Shown piece by piece: positions 47,490 to 57,992 of a stretch of 64,000 nucleotides of DNA. The stretch is from positions 5,096,001 to 5,160,000 of the forward strand of contig CP126200.1 in assembly GCA_030272155.1 (NCBI GenBank), given 5' to 3'. Numbering within the stretch: the stretch's first letter is position 1; every line of letters begins with the position of its first letter. Position numbers and translations under genes: made by a program. The stretch comes from Tetradesmus obliquus. Lineage: Eukaryota > Chlorophyta > Chlorophyceae > Sphaeropleales > Scenedesmaceae. The notes beneath the pieces were generated by a model, which saw only the letters and a list, made by a program, of their open reading frames with translations, did not search any database and was not told the origin of the DNA.

Positions 47490-50395
47490 GCAACAGCAGC
47501 AGCAAGCCGCTAGGCCATGCCGAGTATGTGGCAGCGCTGCTGGACATGGAGCCAGAAGAGGCGGAGGCCGAGGCAGCTTACCTGATGGCCAAGCTCAACT
47601 TCAACAGCAACTACGCATTCGGCAAGTTCCTCACGGAGCTGCTGTTTGCGGACACCAGCATCAAGCCTGGGGTGTCGCGCGCAGTGGTGCGGCCCTCGCT
47701 GATTGCGCCAGTGGCAATGGACCCCTACCCAGGGTGAGTGCGGGGCCTGCTGTTGACCCGCTTCTGTTATTGTTCCTGCACATGACTTCGTTTACAACTG
47801 CAGCTGTACGTTGGCTTGCTTGCTGGCTGCACAGATTCGTGGTGGTGGTTGATGTCTGTGCTGCAGCTTCCTGCAGCAGCGCTGTGCACCACGCCATGCC
47901 ATAACGCACAGCATGCCTAGGCAGGTTCCCAGGGTCACTCGCTCGACACCATTTCAACATGTGCTTGTCACTGCCGCTGCTGCTGCTACCACTGCTGCTG
48001 CTGCTGCTGCTGCAGGTACGTGTCGGGCTTTGGTGGCCCCAGCGGTTACACCATGGGCTACGCCGTGGGCTTCTTCCACAACGTGGCCTCAATCGCATAC
48101 GGCAGGTGCGCAGTGAAGCTGCTGCCGCTGCTGCTGCTGCTGCTGCTCAGGGGTCTCTTGTAGTGCTGCGCTGTTGACTCTGATGTACATGCGTTGATAA
48201 GCTGTGGTGTTGTTTCGGGGCTTCTTCCACAACGTGGCCTCCATCGCATACGGCAGGTGCGAAGCAATGCACTGCGGCCAGCTGCATATCTATAGGAGCA
48301 CGACGCTTCCAGGACAGTGTGTTGCATCTGCTGGGTTTGGCTGTGACATGGATATCATGTGCGCTGCCTTCCACCTTGCACATGCATTCACCTCTCAGCT
48401 CAAGCACTCCAGTGGGCGTTTCGCTTTGCCAACTGACTGCTGCCTTGCTGCCCTAGCACTGAAATTTTGTCATCTTGCTCTCTTACCCCTGTTTCGGCAT
48501 CCGCCGCAGTGACTACGTGATGGACTTCTTGCCCGTGCCGCCTTGTCTCTGATGTTTCTGCCTGTCATCTTCTTGTCAGAAAGGTTCTGCCTGTCATGTT
48601 CTTGTCACTTATTTACTTGTTATGCCTGCCATCTTCCCGCCTTCCCGCTTGCCGCAGTGACTACGTGATGGACCTGATCCCTGCGCCTTGGCTTCTGCCG
48701 CTTGCCGCTCTTTGCTGATGTTCTTTCTGTCTGTCATCTCGCTGTCGTGCCTCCCGCATCTGCTACAGTGACTACGTAATGGACCTGATCCCTGCAGACA
48801 GCGTGGGTGCAGTGGTGCTGGCAGCAGCAGCAGCAGCACTCGAGTCCAGCGGCAGGCCCCACGCCTCATCCAAGCTGACCATCTACCACTCTGCCAGCGG
48901 CCACAGCTACCCCTGCCCGCTGCCGTATGTGCTTGATGTGGTGGGCAAGTTCTGGGAGGTCAACCCTCCGCCGCTGCTGCTGCCGCTCAGCACACCGTGA
49001 GTTCCTTGTCACCTGCTGCAGTCCGGCTTGTGCTTGTTTTTGCTTGCCTGGTTGCTGCTCTTCAGCTGATGCCTCCCGAGTGAGTGTCCAATTGCACTGA
49101 AGCAACCCAACCTATGCAGCTGCACTGATGCAATTCAACATATGCTGTGGCTGCCTGCTCCCACACCGTTGTTGCGGCTCATGCCAACTGAGATAGTGCC
49201 AGGACCCACATGTAACTATCCTTTTGCTGTTGTGCGTGCTTGCAGGTATGCACGGTTCACCAGCGAGCGCCTGCAGCCAACACAGATCGGCATGACTGTG
49301 GGGCGCTGGATCACCCAGGTGGGCAGGCTGCTGATGCACGGTCAAGTTCAGCAATGAGGCATAGCACGTTCGTTGTTGGCAGCCAGCGTGTGACGTACTG
49401 CAAGTCAAGCATCAGCAAGGATCCCCCAAATGCCACCAGTTTTGCAGCAACTCAACAGCAAGCGCTTGACGGCGTCGCTACTGCTCGTGTTTCTGTTTCG
49501 CAGGCCAAGATCTACGCTGTCGGGTGGGTGCTGTGGGCTGCTGGCAAGACCAAGGAGGCCAACCTGCTGAAGACAGCCTTCAAGGCCTTCAACGTGTACA
49601 ACAGCAGGCGCTATGACCGTGAGTGGTCCTGCTAGCTGCTGCTGCTGCTGCTGCTCCTGCTGCTTTTGCGTCCTTGCAATCAGGACTTGCTTGCCTTTGC
49701 CTTTGCAGCATGATTGTTGGTGGCTTCTGGGCAGCCGAGGCCGCGTACCGTCCTCGCCCACCGTCCCTACCAAACGCCGCTGACGCATGCAGTACATATG
49801 TTTTTTACATAAATGTATACTATTTGGTGTTCCAACACATGCGCCCCCTGCTGCTGCTGCTGCAGGCTCCTTTGCCAGCGCGGTGGACAATGTGCGCGCG
49901 CTGCAGTCGCGCATGCCGGCCTCGCTGCGCAGCGCCTGGCCCATGCTGTGGGAGGAAATCGTCATGCCTTGGGAGCGCTACGGCTACATCGCCTGCTCGG
50001 GCATGCGCTGCCTGCTGTTCCGTGTCAATGAGGTGCCTAAGACGCACCTGGCAGGCATGAAGTTTGAGATCAAGCAGGGCGCGCAGCCGGCCGAACTGGG
50101 CCTCACTACAGCAGCAGCAGTAGCAGCGGCAAGCTCGCCGGCAGCTTCAGCAGCAGCAGCAGCAGACTCGGAGGCAGGGAGTGCAGTGTCAGGAGATGAG
50201 GTGGGGTCAGCAGTGCTGCAGGAGGTGGAGTTGGTTGATGCTGTGATGGATGTGGGTGGCGCTGCACGCCGCGCAGCAGCAGGCAAGGACCAAGCAGAGT
50301 CTAAGCTGTGTGCAGGGGCGGCTGCTGCTGCTGCTGGCGCTGGCGGCAAGCTAATTGAGGTAACGGCTGCTGCAAGTGTTGCTGTCGCGCAGTGA
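45860..50395 (+). CDS. FAR: Fatty acyl-CoA reductase (alcohol-forming)
   Basis: Nine exons: 45860-45964, 46295-46408, 46801-46967, 47215-47733, 48016-48105, 48769-48996, 49246-49318, 49504-49618 and 49866-50395; 646 residues, stop TGA. This is the NAD_binding_4 type of short-chain reductase. Its dinucleotide loop TGGLGFLG is at residues 16-23, VEKVYLLVRSK follows, then NGDLSLPQMG, VIHCAAHI, NYMGTRNLL, FVHTSTYFV, and the catalytic YAFGK (Tyr262, Lys266), then SRAVVRPSLIAP. The C-terminal FAR_C-like helical part includes TVGRW, KTKEANLLK and FNVYNSRRYD. It reduces long-chain acyl-CoA with NADPH to fatty alcohol for wax esters or ether lipids, usually at ER, peroxisome or plastid membranes; no targeting peptide is obvious. 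Oddities: 14 consecutive Asn (198-211) inserted before the catalytic Tyr, and a long Ala-rich tail. Intron 5 carries echoes of both flanking exons. Confidence 0.92.
47420..47508 (+). repeat. In-frame (AAC)n/(AGC)n run coding for poly-Asn/Ser
   Basis: Fourteen AAC codons followed by mixed AGC/AAC codons lie in exon 4 of the reductase, between the TSTYFV strand and the catalytic YAFGK helix. It stays in frame. This is the only sizeable AAC tract seen in the window; most others are CAG/GCA/AGC. Confidence 0.9.
48030..48800 (+). repeat. Echoes of FAR exons 5 and 6 inside intron 5
   Basis: The end of exon 5 (GFFHNVASIAYG plus GTGCGC, donor at 48106) is copied at 48217-48256 with donor GTGCGA. The beginning of exon 6 (CAG then TGACTACGTAATGGAC, exon from 48769) is copied at 48510 and 48658, reading SDYVMDFLPVP and SDYVMDLIPAP. 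The intron thus carries one donor-type and two acceptor-type echoes. Confidence 0.9.
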
Positions 50396-50408
50396 GGATG
50401 CTGCGGGC

Positions 50409-50452
<44 letters not shown>

Positions 50453-52090
50453 AGCATGCAACGGCAGGCTCTGGATGTGGCGCGCAATTTATTGTGTACG
50501 CTGTGCGGCGCAGCACTGGTTTCATCGCTGTGTGGTGGGTTGATGCTTGGGGCGCAGCGCGGCTGCAGTGTGGCCGCCTGGTGCGCATTAGTGGGGGCGT
50601 TTTGTTTGACATGCTCGTTTTAGGGGTGCGGATGGGTCAGTTGACGCTGAGGAAATGGATGTAGCCAAGCGCGGCATCGTCATATGGCGCGTTGAGCAGA
50701 TGCTTGTGGACTGGGCGGCCCGCCTCGACTGGTCCGATGCATTTTATTGCGTGCATTTACTCTTGATTTTGTCAGTACCATAGTATTTTGTCAGGCTTAC
50801 CAACAAGGTTGACCAACAGACCTTACCGCCGCACGGAGTTGTATGCGCCGGCACCTGCGCGCACCTGGTGCAGCGGTGCCCAACTGCCCTCTCAGCGAGC
50901 GGCTGCTGTTCCTTGGATTGTGTCATTCAGTTACCCTTTTACATAGGCCCCCGCCTGCTTTCAATGTAGGCTGGACTGCACATGGCATTCTGCAGGGAGG
51001 CTGATTCTTGAGCTCTGGTGACACTGGTGGGCTGCGGTGCCACTGGTGGGCTGCGGTGCCACTGGTGGGCTGCGGTGCCACTGGTGGGCTGCGGTGCCAC
51101 TGGTGGGCTCTGGTGCCACGGCGGGCTGCTGCGGTTGACAGTCTCTGTAGCATGCAGTGCAGTGTGCCGTCACGTGCGTGTGTTTTCGTGTGCTGTGCTA
51201 GATGTTGCTGGCAAGAGCAGGGCCAGTGTGTCGCTGCCGCCGTGCCAGATGCGTAATGCCCCTGTTGGTGTGTTGCGGCGATGCGTAGCTAACATGTGGA
51301 TGTTGCCAGGGTTGTCAGTTTCACAGGATGACATGACGGGCCTAATCATGGCCCACTTGACTACAGCCAGTGTAGGGTTGTTACAACAGCATGCCAGACG
51401 CGGTTTGCTGTGTGTCTTTGGATTTGCTTTTTGCCTCACGCGGATAATTTGAAGAAGTGCTCAGCTGCTTCGTGTGGGAGCGGCCGTTGACGGTTGATGA
51501 CCGATTGGTCTGCACTGTGACGTTCTACTGTTCCAGGGGTCTGACGCGCACCGCTTGTTGCTACGCATGTTCAGCAACTGCATGATGAGCATGATGGGGT
51601 GTGTACTCACCTCGTTAATAAACAGGCTGGCTGCCGGTTTGTGTGCTGGGTGCTGTGGTGTGATTCATTGACGGGTCAATATGACCTGGTTCAGCGCGGA
51701 TGGTGGGGCCAGGTGTAGCGGCTGTAGCTTGTGTAGAGTGACAGCAAAGACAGACGACAATGACGTGCTGAGAGCATATAGATCGCAGCAACGGGCGACA
51801 GCGTGCGCTGTGATGTCAATGGAGCGTGCGTACTCTTGGAATGTCGGATTGTGGAGGCGTATACATGTCCGGTTCTGTGAATACACCCTGCAGGGGTCGA
51901 GGATGCGGACCAAACAACAATGTGTGTGTGGCATGAGAGAGCAGCGCACAGTATCAACGTGGCTGCAGACATTGCCGGTGCTGGAGATAAGGTGGCCAGC
52001 CTTGTGCTGTGTTGGGCTGTTTCCAGCATGGCGGGGCGGCTGCTGGCTGCACATGAGATCAGCACACGCACATATCTTGATTTCAGGGGG
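50396..52090. other. FAR 3' region and gene-poor spacer with minisatellite
   Basis: Contains a CTG run (about 50410-50452) just after the FAR stop and a 19-bp minisatellite at about 51014-51120. Several medium open frames exist on both strands but none shows a family motif together with consistent splice sites. I see no supportable gene. Confidence 0.35.
51014..51125 (+). repeat. 19-bp minisatellite, about five units
   Basis: The unit GGTGCCACTGGTGGGCTGC is repeated head to tail about five times, with near-perfect central units and diverged ends. Nineteen is not a multiple of three, so the array is not expected to be coding. Confidence 0.9.
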
Positions 52091-53090
52091 TGATTGAGAG
52101 GCGGCTGCTGCTGCTGCTGCATGTTGATCGCTTCATCGGACATCTGCCGTGATACATTGCGGCAGCCGCAGGTGCTTTGCTTTGCGCAAAGCATGCATGC
52201 ATGTGCAGCAGCTCCTGCATGGCCAGGCCAGCTGCTGCAGCAGTGCTGCAGGCTGCAGCTGGGTGGGAATGATGGCGCAGGCAGGGCCCCCAGTTGCAGC
52301 TGTTACTTGTGCATCTTTACTGCCTGCATGCGGCGCGTTTGCTCTTGCATACCGGATGTCGGCGCTCGCTGTTGACAGCAGCAGCTCCAAGGTCAACTCT
52401 TGCATGCTTGTTTCCGTAGCAGTCATCTCATGGTCCAGCGTGAGGTGTGCCCCCTGTGTGCACAGCCTGTGCGTGCGCTGTTACAGTCAGACAGTTCTGA
52501 CTGGATGGGAAGGTGTGACTGCCTTGAAGATGGTGCTGCAATGTTGCAGCAGCAGTTGACTTTGTCAGCAGGCCGCCTGTGCATGTGCGCAGGGCACATG
52601 CCAAGAGCTGTTGCCTCTGCATGTCACTCGGGGCTCTCTGCAGTATCACCACAGCAGCCAATACACTGCTGTCACCATGGGGATGTTGCAGAGAGCAGGC
52701 GAGGGGCTCGTTCCATCAGCTGCTGTGCTTGTGCCTCGGCGGCAGTAATGTGTGGGTGTGACCTGTGCGGGCGCATGTCTGGCGTCTTTCCCTGCAAGCT
52801 CGCAGGAGAGCTGCTGCTGCTGTGTTGTGTTGCTGATACAGTCAGCAGAGGCATGGCATATGCTCCGGTTCTGTTGTGTGCTGGCAGCCTTGTGAGGTGC
52901 TAGGGCTGGGCACCTTGGGGTTCAGTGAACCACAGATTGTGGCTAAGGACGAAGTGGCGCTGCGCAGTGCGTGCGTGTGTTGCTACACATCACACAGGGT
53001 GTGCTGCGCACTGAGGGAGGCTTGCCGTCGCATGAACATTTCTTTCATCTGGCATGTCAGCCAGGTGCTGGCTTAGCTCACTGTTGCATG
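52091..53090 (+). other. Unresolved Cys-rich open frames (possible decayed or unrecognised gene)
   Basis: Plus-strand frames here include QREVCPLCAQPVR (52433-52475), which looks like the last third of a RING finger, followed by a Cys-rich stretch (CGCDLCGRMSGVFPC), and a separate protein-like segment at about 52885-53065 (EPQIVAKDEVALRSACVCC, then ALREACRRMNISF). There is no matching first half of a RING nearby and no consistent chain of splice sites. Minus-strand frames across 52133-52426 look equally protein-like. This is either a pseudogene or a gene I cannot parse. Confidence 0.25.
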
Positions 53091-53607
53091 TCCCCGGTGT
53101 GGCGATGCTGTGAGCTAAAATAGGCTGGTCCCACAAGCCTTGTGCCCCGCAAGCCTTGTGCCCATCATGGGCTTCAAGGGCCTTGAAGGCATGCATGGTA
53201 TGCTTTTGGAATGGGCCACGAGCATCACCTTGTTCACCTTTGATTACCCAAACATTGAGCTTTTATTTCAGATATTCTATGTGGACGATTCAGAGTCGTG
53301 TAACTCACAACAGTCATGCCTGCAAGTTTGAACATGCACAGCGGTGCCCAGATTGATGCTGGTGAATGCAATATACTGAGGCCTGCACACGGGCCTTATG
53401 AAGCAAAAGAGGGTCGACACTAGCATTATAAGTTTGTTCTCCGCTTTGGTGTGATCTCAGCAGCTCAACATGCACTCAGTTTGAGTGTCTGGGGTCTAGG
53501 TCCAGGCACCTGTCACCCAGCCCTGCCTCTTACTTTGCCCGGTGTCCCGCACCCCTCATTGTGCGACCGCTTGTCAGGGTTGTACAGATCACTTTCAAGA
53601 CACAAAC

Positions 53608-55205
53608 ATGGCCGAAGAAGCACCAGTTGACGTGCCTGTGGCCGCCGAGCCAGTTGCTGAGGCAGAGCAGCCCGCAGCAGCAGACGCACAGCTGGAGCAG
53701 CCCGCAGCAGATGCAGAGCAGGCAGAAGATGCTGAGGCAGGACAGAAGCGAAGCCGGGACGATGAGGCAGCGGAGATCGATGGCGAGCCCGAGGCAAAGC
53801 GCCTGGCTCCCGCAGATGGCGAGGCAAGTATTACCATTACTTTTATATGAGACATAAGGGTGATCATTGAAGACATCAGGCTTAGCTTGTATCTGCGTGC
53901 ACCGTGCTGCTGTCTTCTGCTCCTGCTGCCCGCACACAGGGTGGTGCTGCAGCAGAGCCAGCAGCAGTCGATGCAGGCGCAGCTGCTGCAGCAGCCATAG
54001 CAGCGAGTTTGGTTGCTGCGCATGCAAACCCAGGTGCAGAGCAGCCAGTGGTGAACGGCAACCCGGGCGTGCACGGTGCTGAGGCAGCAGCTGGAGGCAA
54101 CCCAGGTCACGGTGATCACAGCAACCCAGGTGCGCATCCTTAGTTATAAAAGTTTGCGTGGCATTGAGTGCATGTGCATGTGCTGCAAGGAAACCCGCGC
54201 TTCTTCGGCTTATCGTAGCTGCTCAGTTGCTTTGCTGGATCATATACCAGCTTCCCACGTTTATGCATCTTCCAACGATCTTTTTTTGGCTTTTCAGCGG
54301 CCTGCGCCGTACGCGCTTCCCTTGGACAGGCATCATGTTGCATCACTGTCTGGCTCATCCTTTCGTCTTCAAGCAGCAACATAACCAAGCTGCAGCTACT
54401 ACACGCCCGTCTCCACGCCTTGGCCGTACACTCTTACCCTTTACACCCACCAGCAGCACCAAACCTGCTCAGTGCATTGCATCCTCGTGCTGCCGTCTGA
54501 TCTGGGAGCTGCTGCGCTGCTGCACACGCTGGCTGAATGCGGTGGCATGGCCTCGGCCAATGCTGCAGGCACAGGAGGCAGCGCACCTCCCCCAGTGCGG
54601 GACGGCTTCCCAGTGGTGACAAACGAGGACGGCAGCATCAGCGAAGTGCTGGCCATCTCAAAGCACCTGGTGGGCAAGCTGATCGGCAAGGGCGGCACCA
54701 CCATCCAGCAGCTGCAGGCAACCACCTCCACCAGCATCCAGATAGACCAGGTGGGTGGATGATGCTGGGGTTGTGTGGTGGGACTGGTGATGGGGTGCGT
54801 GTGAGAGGAGTGAGCTGGGGAGTACAGGATGTTCATACATGCGTGGAGCTACAGCAGCAGCAGTAGGAGTAGCAGCAGCAGCAGATAATGTTGCATGCAA
54901 TGCATGTCTTGCATGGTCTGTGTGCTGCATTACTCTGTTGTAGCTGCATTCAGTGAGGAAGAGGCTTGGGTTCCACTTGTATGCCTGGCATGGGCCTGCT
55001 GAGGTGGCAACAGCAGCAGCAACTGCCATGCCAAGCCAAGCCAGGGTCCTCACACCCAGCACAGCAGCAGTGTGTGCATTGGTGCAGCAGCAGATATGCC
55101 TCCCACCTGATGCTATTGGGCCCTTGCTTGCCCATTACGTGCCAGTCAGCAGCTTCCTGCAAGAGTGCTGATCGCTCATTTGCTGCTGCTGCTGCTGCTG
55201 CTGCC

Positions 55206-55240
<35 letters not shown>

Positions 55241-57992
55241 CCTGCAGGAGGGCAATGAGTTTCCTGATGCTAAGAAGGTCACTGTGCGCGGCTCTGCTGA
55301 GAGCGTGGCCAGCGCCAAGGCCCAGATCAAGCAGGTGCGGCGCGACACTGCATGCTGGCTTTGGCTTTGATCAAATTAACGCTGGTGACAGCAGCTGCGC
55401 TACCACCGTGCGAGGTCCAGGCAGCTGCCGACATGCTCCCATCCTGGCCATTCGATCATTGTATTACTTGCTCTGTCTCCCTTCCACAGCTGCTGCATGT
55501 GCATGATCGCGTGCATGCAACCACATCCATCCCTGCATTATGCATCCTGCCCTCAACACACACCAAGATTCATCGCCAACAACCACAACCGCAGGTGCTG
55601 GAGGAGGCTGTGCAGCCTCGGGAGCTGCATGCACATTCTACCTTGTGATCCACATTACATTACTGGCCCCATCGCCGCAACTGTACCTGCCACTCCACGC
55701 AGGTGCTGGAGGAGGCTGTGCAGCCCGGGGAGGGCGAGGTGGAGGAGCGCCTGAGCTGCATGCACACTCCACTCTGCACAATACTGACCTCATCGCCTCA
55801 TCACTGCACCCTGCAATATCAACAAACAGGTGCTGGGGAGGCTGTGCAGCCCGGCGAGGGCGAGGTCGAGGAGCGCCTGAGCTGCATGCACACTGCACCC
55901 TGCACTTTGCACGCATGATACTGACCCCATCGCCTCATCATTGCAACTGCACCCCGCAACCACCACAACTGTAGGTGCTGGAGGAGGCTGTGCAGCTCGG
56001 GGAGCTGCATGCACATTCTACCTTGCGATCTGCATTATATTACTGACCCTATCGCCGCAACTGCACCTGCCACTCCACACAGGTGCTGGAGGAGGCTGTG
56101 CAGCCCGGAGAGGGCGAGGTCGAGGAGCGCCTGAGCTGCCCCAGCAGCCTGGTGGGGCGCATCATCGGGCGCGGCGGCGAGACCATCCGCAGCCTGCAGG
56201 GCGGCAGCGGGGCACACATCCTGGTGGACCAGAACTACCCCGAGGGCGCGGACAGGTGAGCGCAGCGTCGCTGTGTTGCTGCAGCAGCTTGTTCTGACGC
56301 AGTCCTGGCTGCTTGCTGTTGTGTGTGCGCTACATCATCCGTCATGTGTACGCGCCCAACAGCAATGCATCTGACGCCACTGTTGCTGCTGCTGCGCTGC
56401 ATGACTCCTCTTGCGCCTGCAAGCAGGGTGGTGGTGATCAAGGGCCCGCCTGCCAGCGTGCAGCGTGCAGCAGCCATGGTGAAGGACCTCATCAGTGGCG
56501 AGCCGGGCACAGCCAGCCAGATCATCGCCAAGGTGAGCATTGCGTTTGAACTGGCTAGATGGGGCGTACGATGGTTGCAGTGTTTCGTCAGCGTGCGGCT
56601 TGTATATGGCCTGTGCATACCAATTGCTTTGAGGGAGACTGGGTACAGCACTTCTGTTCGATTCAGCCATTTTCCAGGTGCACGTGGCTGGCAGTCGCCT
56701 GCTGGTGTATGCTTCAGCACCTGGAGGCACTTCGCTGACTTCACTTGTGCTGCACTGCCGCCCTCCTCTGCCTCCCTCTGCACCCTCTTACCCGAACAGC
56801 ACGGCGTGGGCAGCACGCTGACGCTGCAGTGCCCTCGCGGCATTGTGGGCCGCGTGATCGGCAAGGGCGGAGAGACCATCAAGGGCCTGCAGCGCAAGTA
56901 CCACGTCTCCATCCAGATTGATCAGGGAGGCGATCCCATGGCAGTGACCATCACGGGGCCCAAGCACACCAGCGAGGCATGCAAGCAGGAGGTTATGGCC
57001 CTTATCAGCGACCCAATGGGCCCGCCCTTTGGCGACATGGGTGAGTTGCACTTTTTGGATGTTGTTTTGTTTGGTTGGTGCATTGGCAGAGGGCATGTGC
57101 AGGATGTATGATGCGAAGGCTGCTTGCCACGGGCGCAGAGTGCTGTGTTGTGTTGTGAACATGTGGCAATGCACTGGCCGTACACTTCAAAAATGCTATG
57201 CGTAATCCACTCCTACTGACCATGTCTCGTGACACCGGCCTTGCCTCGCTCTGCGCCCCTGCACATGCTGCTGCAGCCCCCGCCCTGTCTGCATGCACTG
57301 CTCGCCACACCCTCAATCTTTGTGTACATACTTTTCACGCAACATTGCTGCCTGCTGCTGCCGCTGCCTCTGCAGGCCCCCGCCCAGGTGGTGGCTTCCC
57401 CCGCCCAGGCGGCTTTGGCCCACCATTCGGCGGCCCAGCACCCTACTCAGGGCCCCCCGCCGGCTATGGAGGCTATGCACCTCCATATGGCGCACCATAC
57501 GGCGCTCCGGCACCCTACGGTGCACCCGGCGGCTACGGCGGCGGCTACCCGCCCGCCGGCGGCTACGGCGGCGGCTACGGCGCGCCAGCCGGCGGCTACG
57601 GAGCCCCCGGCGGCTACGGAGCGCCGGCTGTCGGCTACGGCGCGCCAGCCGCCGGTGGCTACGGCCAGCAGCAGGGCGCGTATGGTGGCCCGGCATCTGG
57701 CGGTGCCGGCTACGGCACTGCTGCCTCACCAACCGGCCAGGCTGGCGGCGCGTACGGGCAGCAGCAGCAGCCGGCAGCGCAGGCTGGGTATGGCGGCGCT
57801 GACGCTGGCGCTGCAGGCGGCTATGGTGCAGCTGGCGGCTACGGCGGCGCAGCATCTGGCGGTGCTGCGTCTGGCGGCGCTGCTGCGGGTGGCTCTGTGT
57901 GGTCAGCCATGCAGGATGACCAGGGCCGCACCTACTACTACAACACGCAGACGGGCGTGAGCCAGTGGGAGAAGCCTGATGGCATGCCCTGA
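53608..57992 (+). CDS. C1: Three-KH plus WW RNA-binding protein, CHLAMY1 subunit C1-like
   Basis: Eight exons: 53608-53823, 53940-54129, 54569-54750, 55248-55334, 56083-56255, 56427-56532, 56800-57040 and 57376-57992; 603 residues, stop TGA. The N-terminus is acidic and Ala-rich, with a basic KRSRDD patch. Three KH domains carry GxxG loops GKGG (175-178), GRGG (254-257) and GKGG (339-342). A Gly/Tyr/Pro-rich low-complexity segment (GGYGAP repeats) leads to a WW domain at the very end (W574, YYYN, W596, P599). Three KH domains plus one C-terminal WW is the architecture of C1, the subunit of the Chlamydomonas circadian RNA-binding complex CHLAMY1, which binds UG-repeat 3' UTRs together with C3. 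Plant and animal relatives are FUBP-like. Intron 1 appears to be GC-AG. Intron 4 holds four echoes of exon 5. Confidence 0.9.
53824..53939 (+). other. GC-AG intron (intron 1 of the KH/WW gene)
   Basis: Exon 1 ends GATGGCGAG and is followed by GCAAGT, a typical GC-type donor. Frame continuity into exon 2 (GGT GGT GCT from 53940) needs a phase 0 junction, which the GC donor gives. Using the nearby GT (GTATTA at 53828) would shift the frame. Confidence 0.65.
55595..56140 (+). repeat. Five tandem acceptor copies at KH/WW exon 5
   Basis: The true exon 5 begins at 56083 (VLEEAVQPGEGEVEERLSC). Four upstream copies begin at 55595, 55703, 55830 and 55975, each directly after AG. The copy at 55703 matches the first 19 codons with only two third-position changes. 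The copy at 55830 has a small deletion causing a frameshift. Those at 55595 and 55975 share an internal deletion and then GAGCTGCATGCACATTCTACC. Spacings are 108, 127, 145 and 108 bp. Confidence 0.93.

Noticed and set aside
53542-53607. N-terminal extension of the KH/WW protein from a start at 53542
   Set aside because: 53542 is not ATG, and the ATG at 53608 begins the conserved acidic MAEEAP segment.
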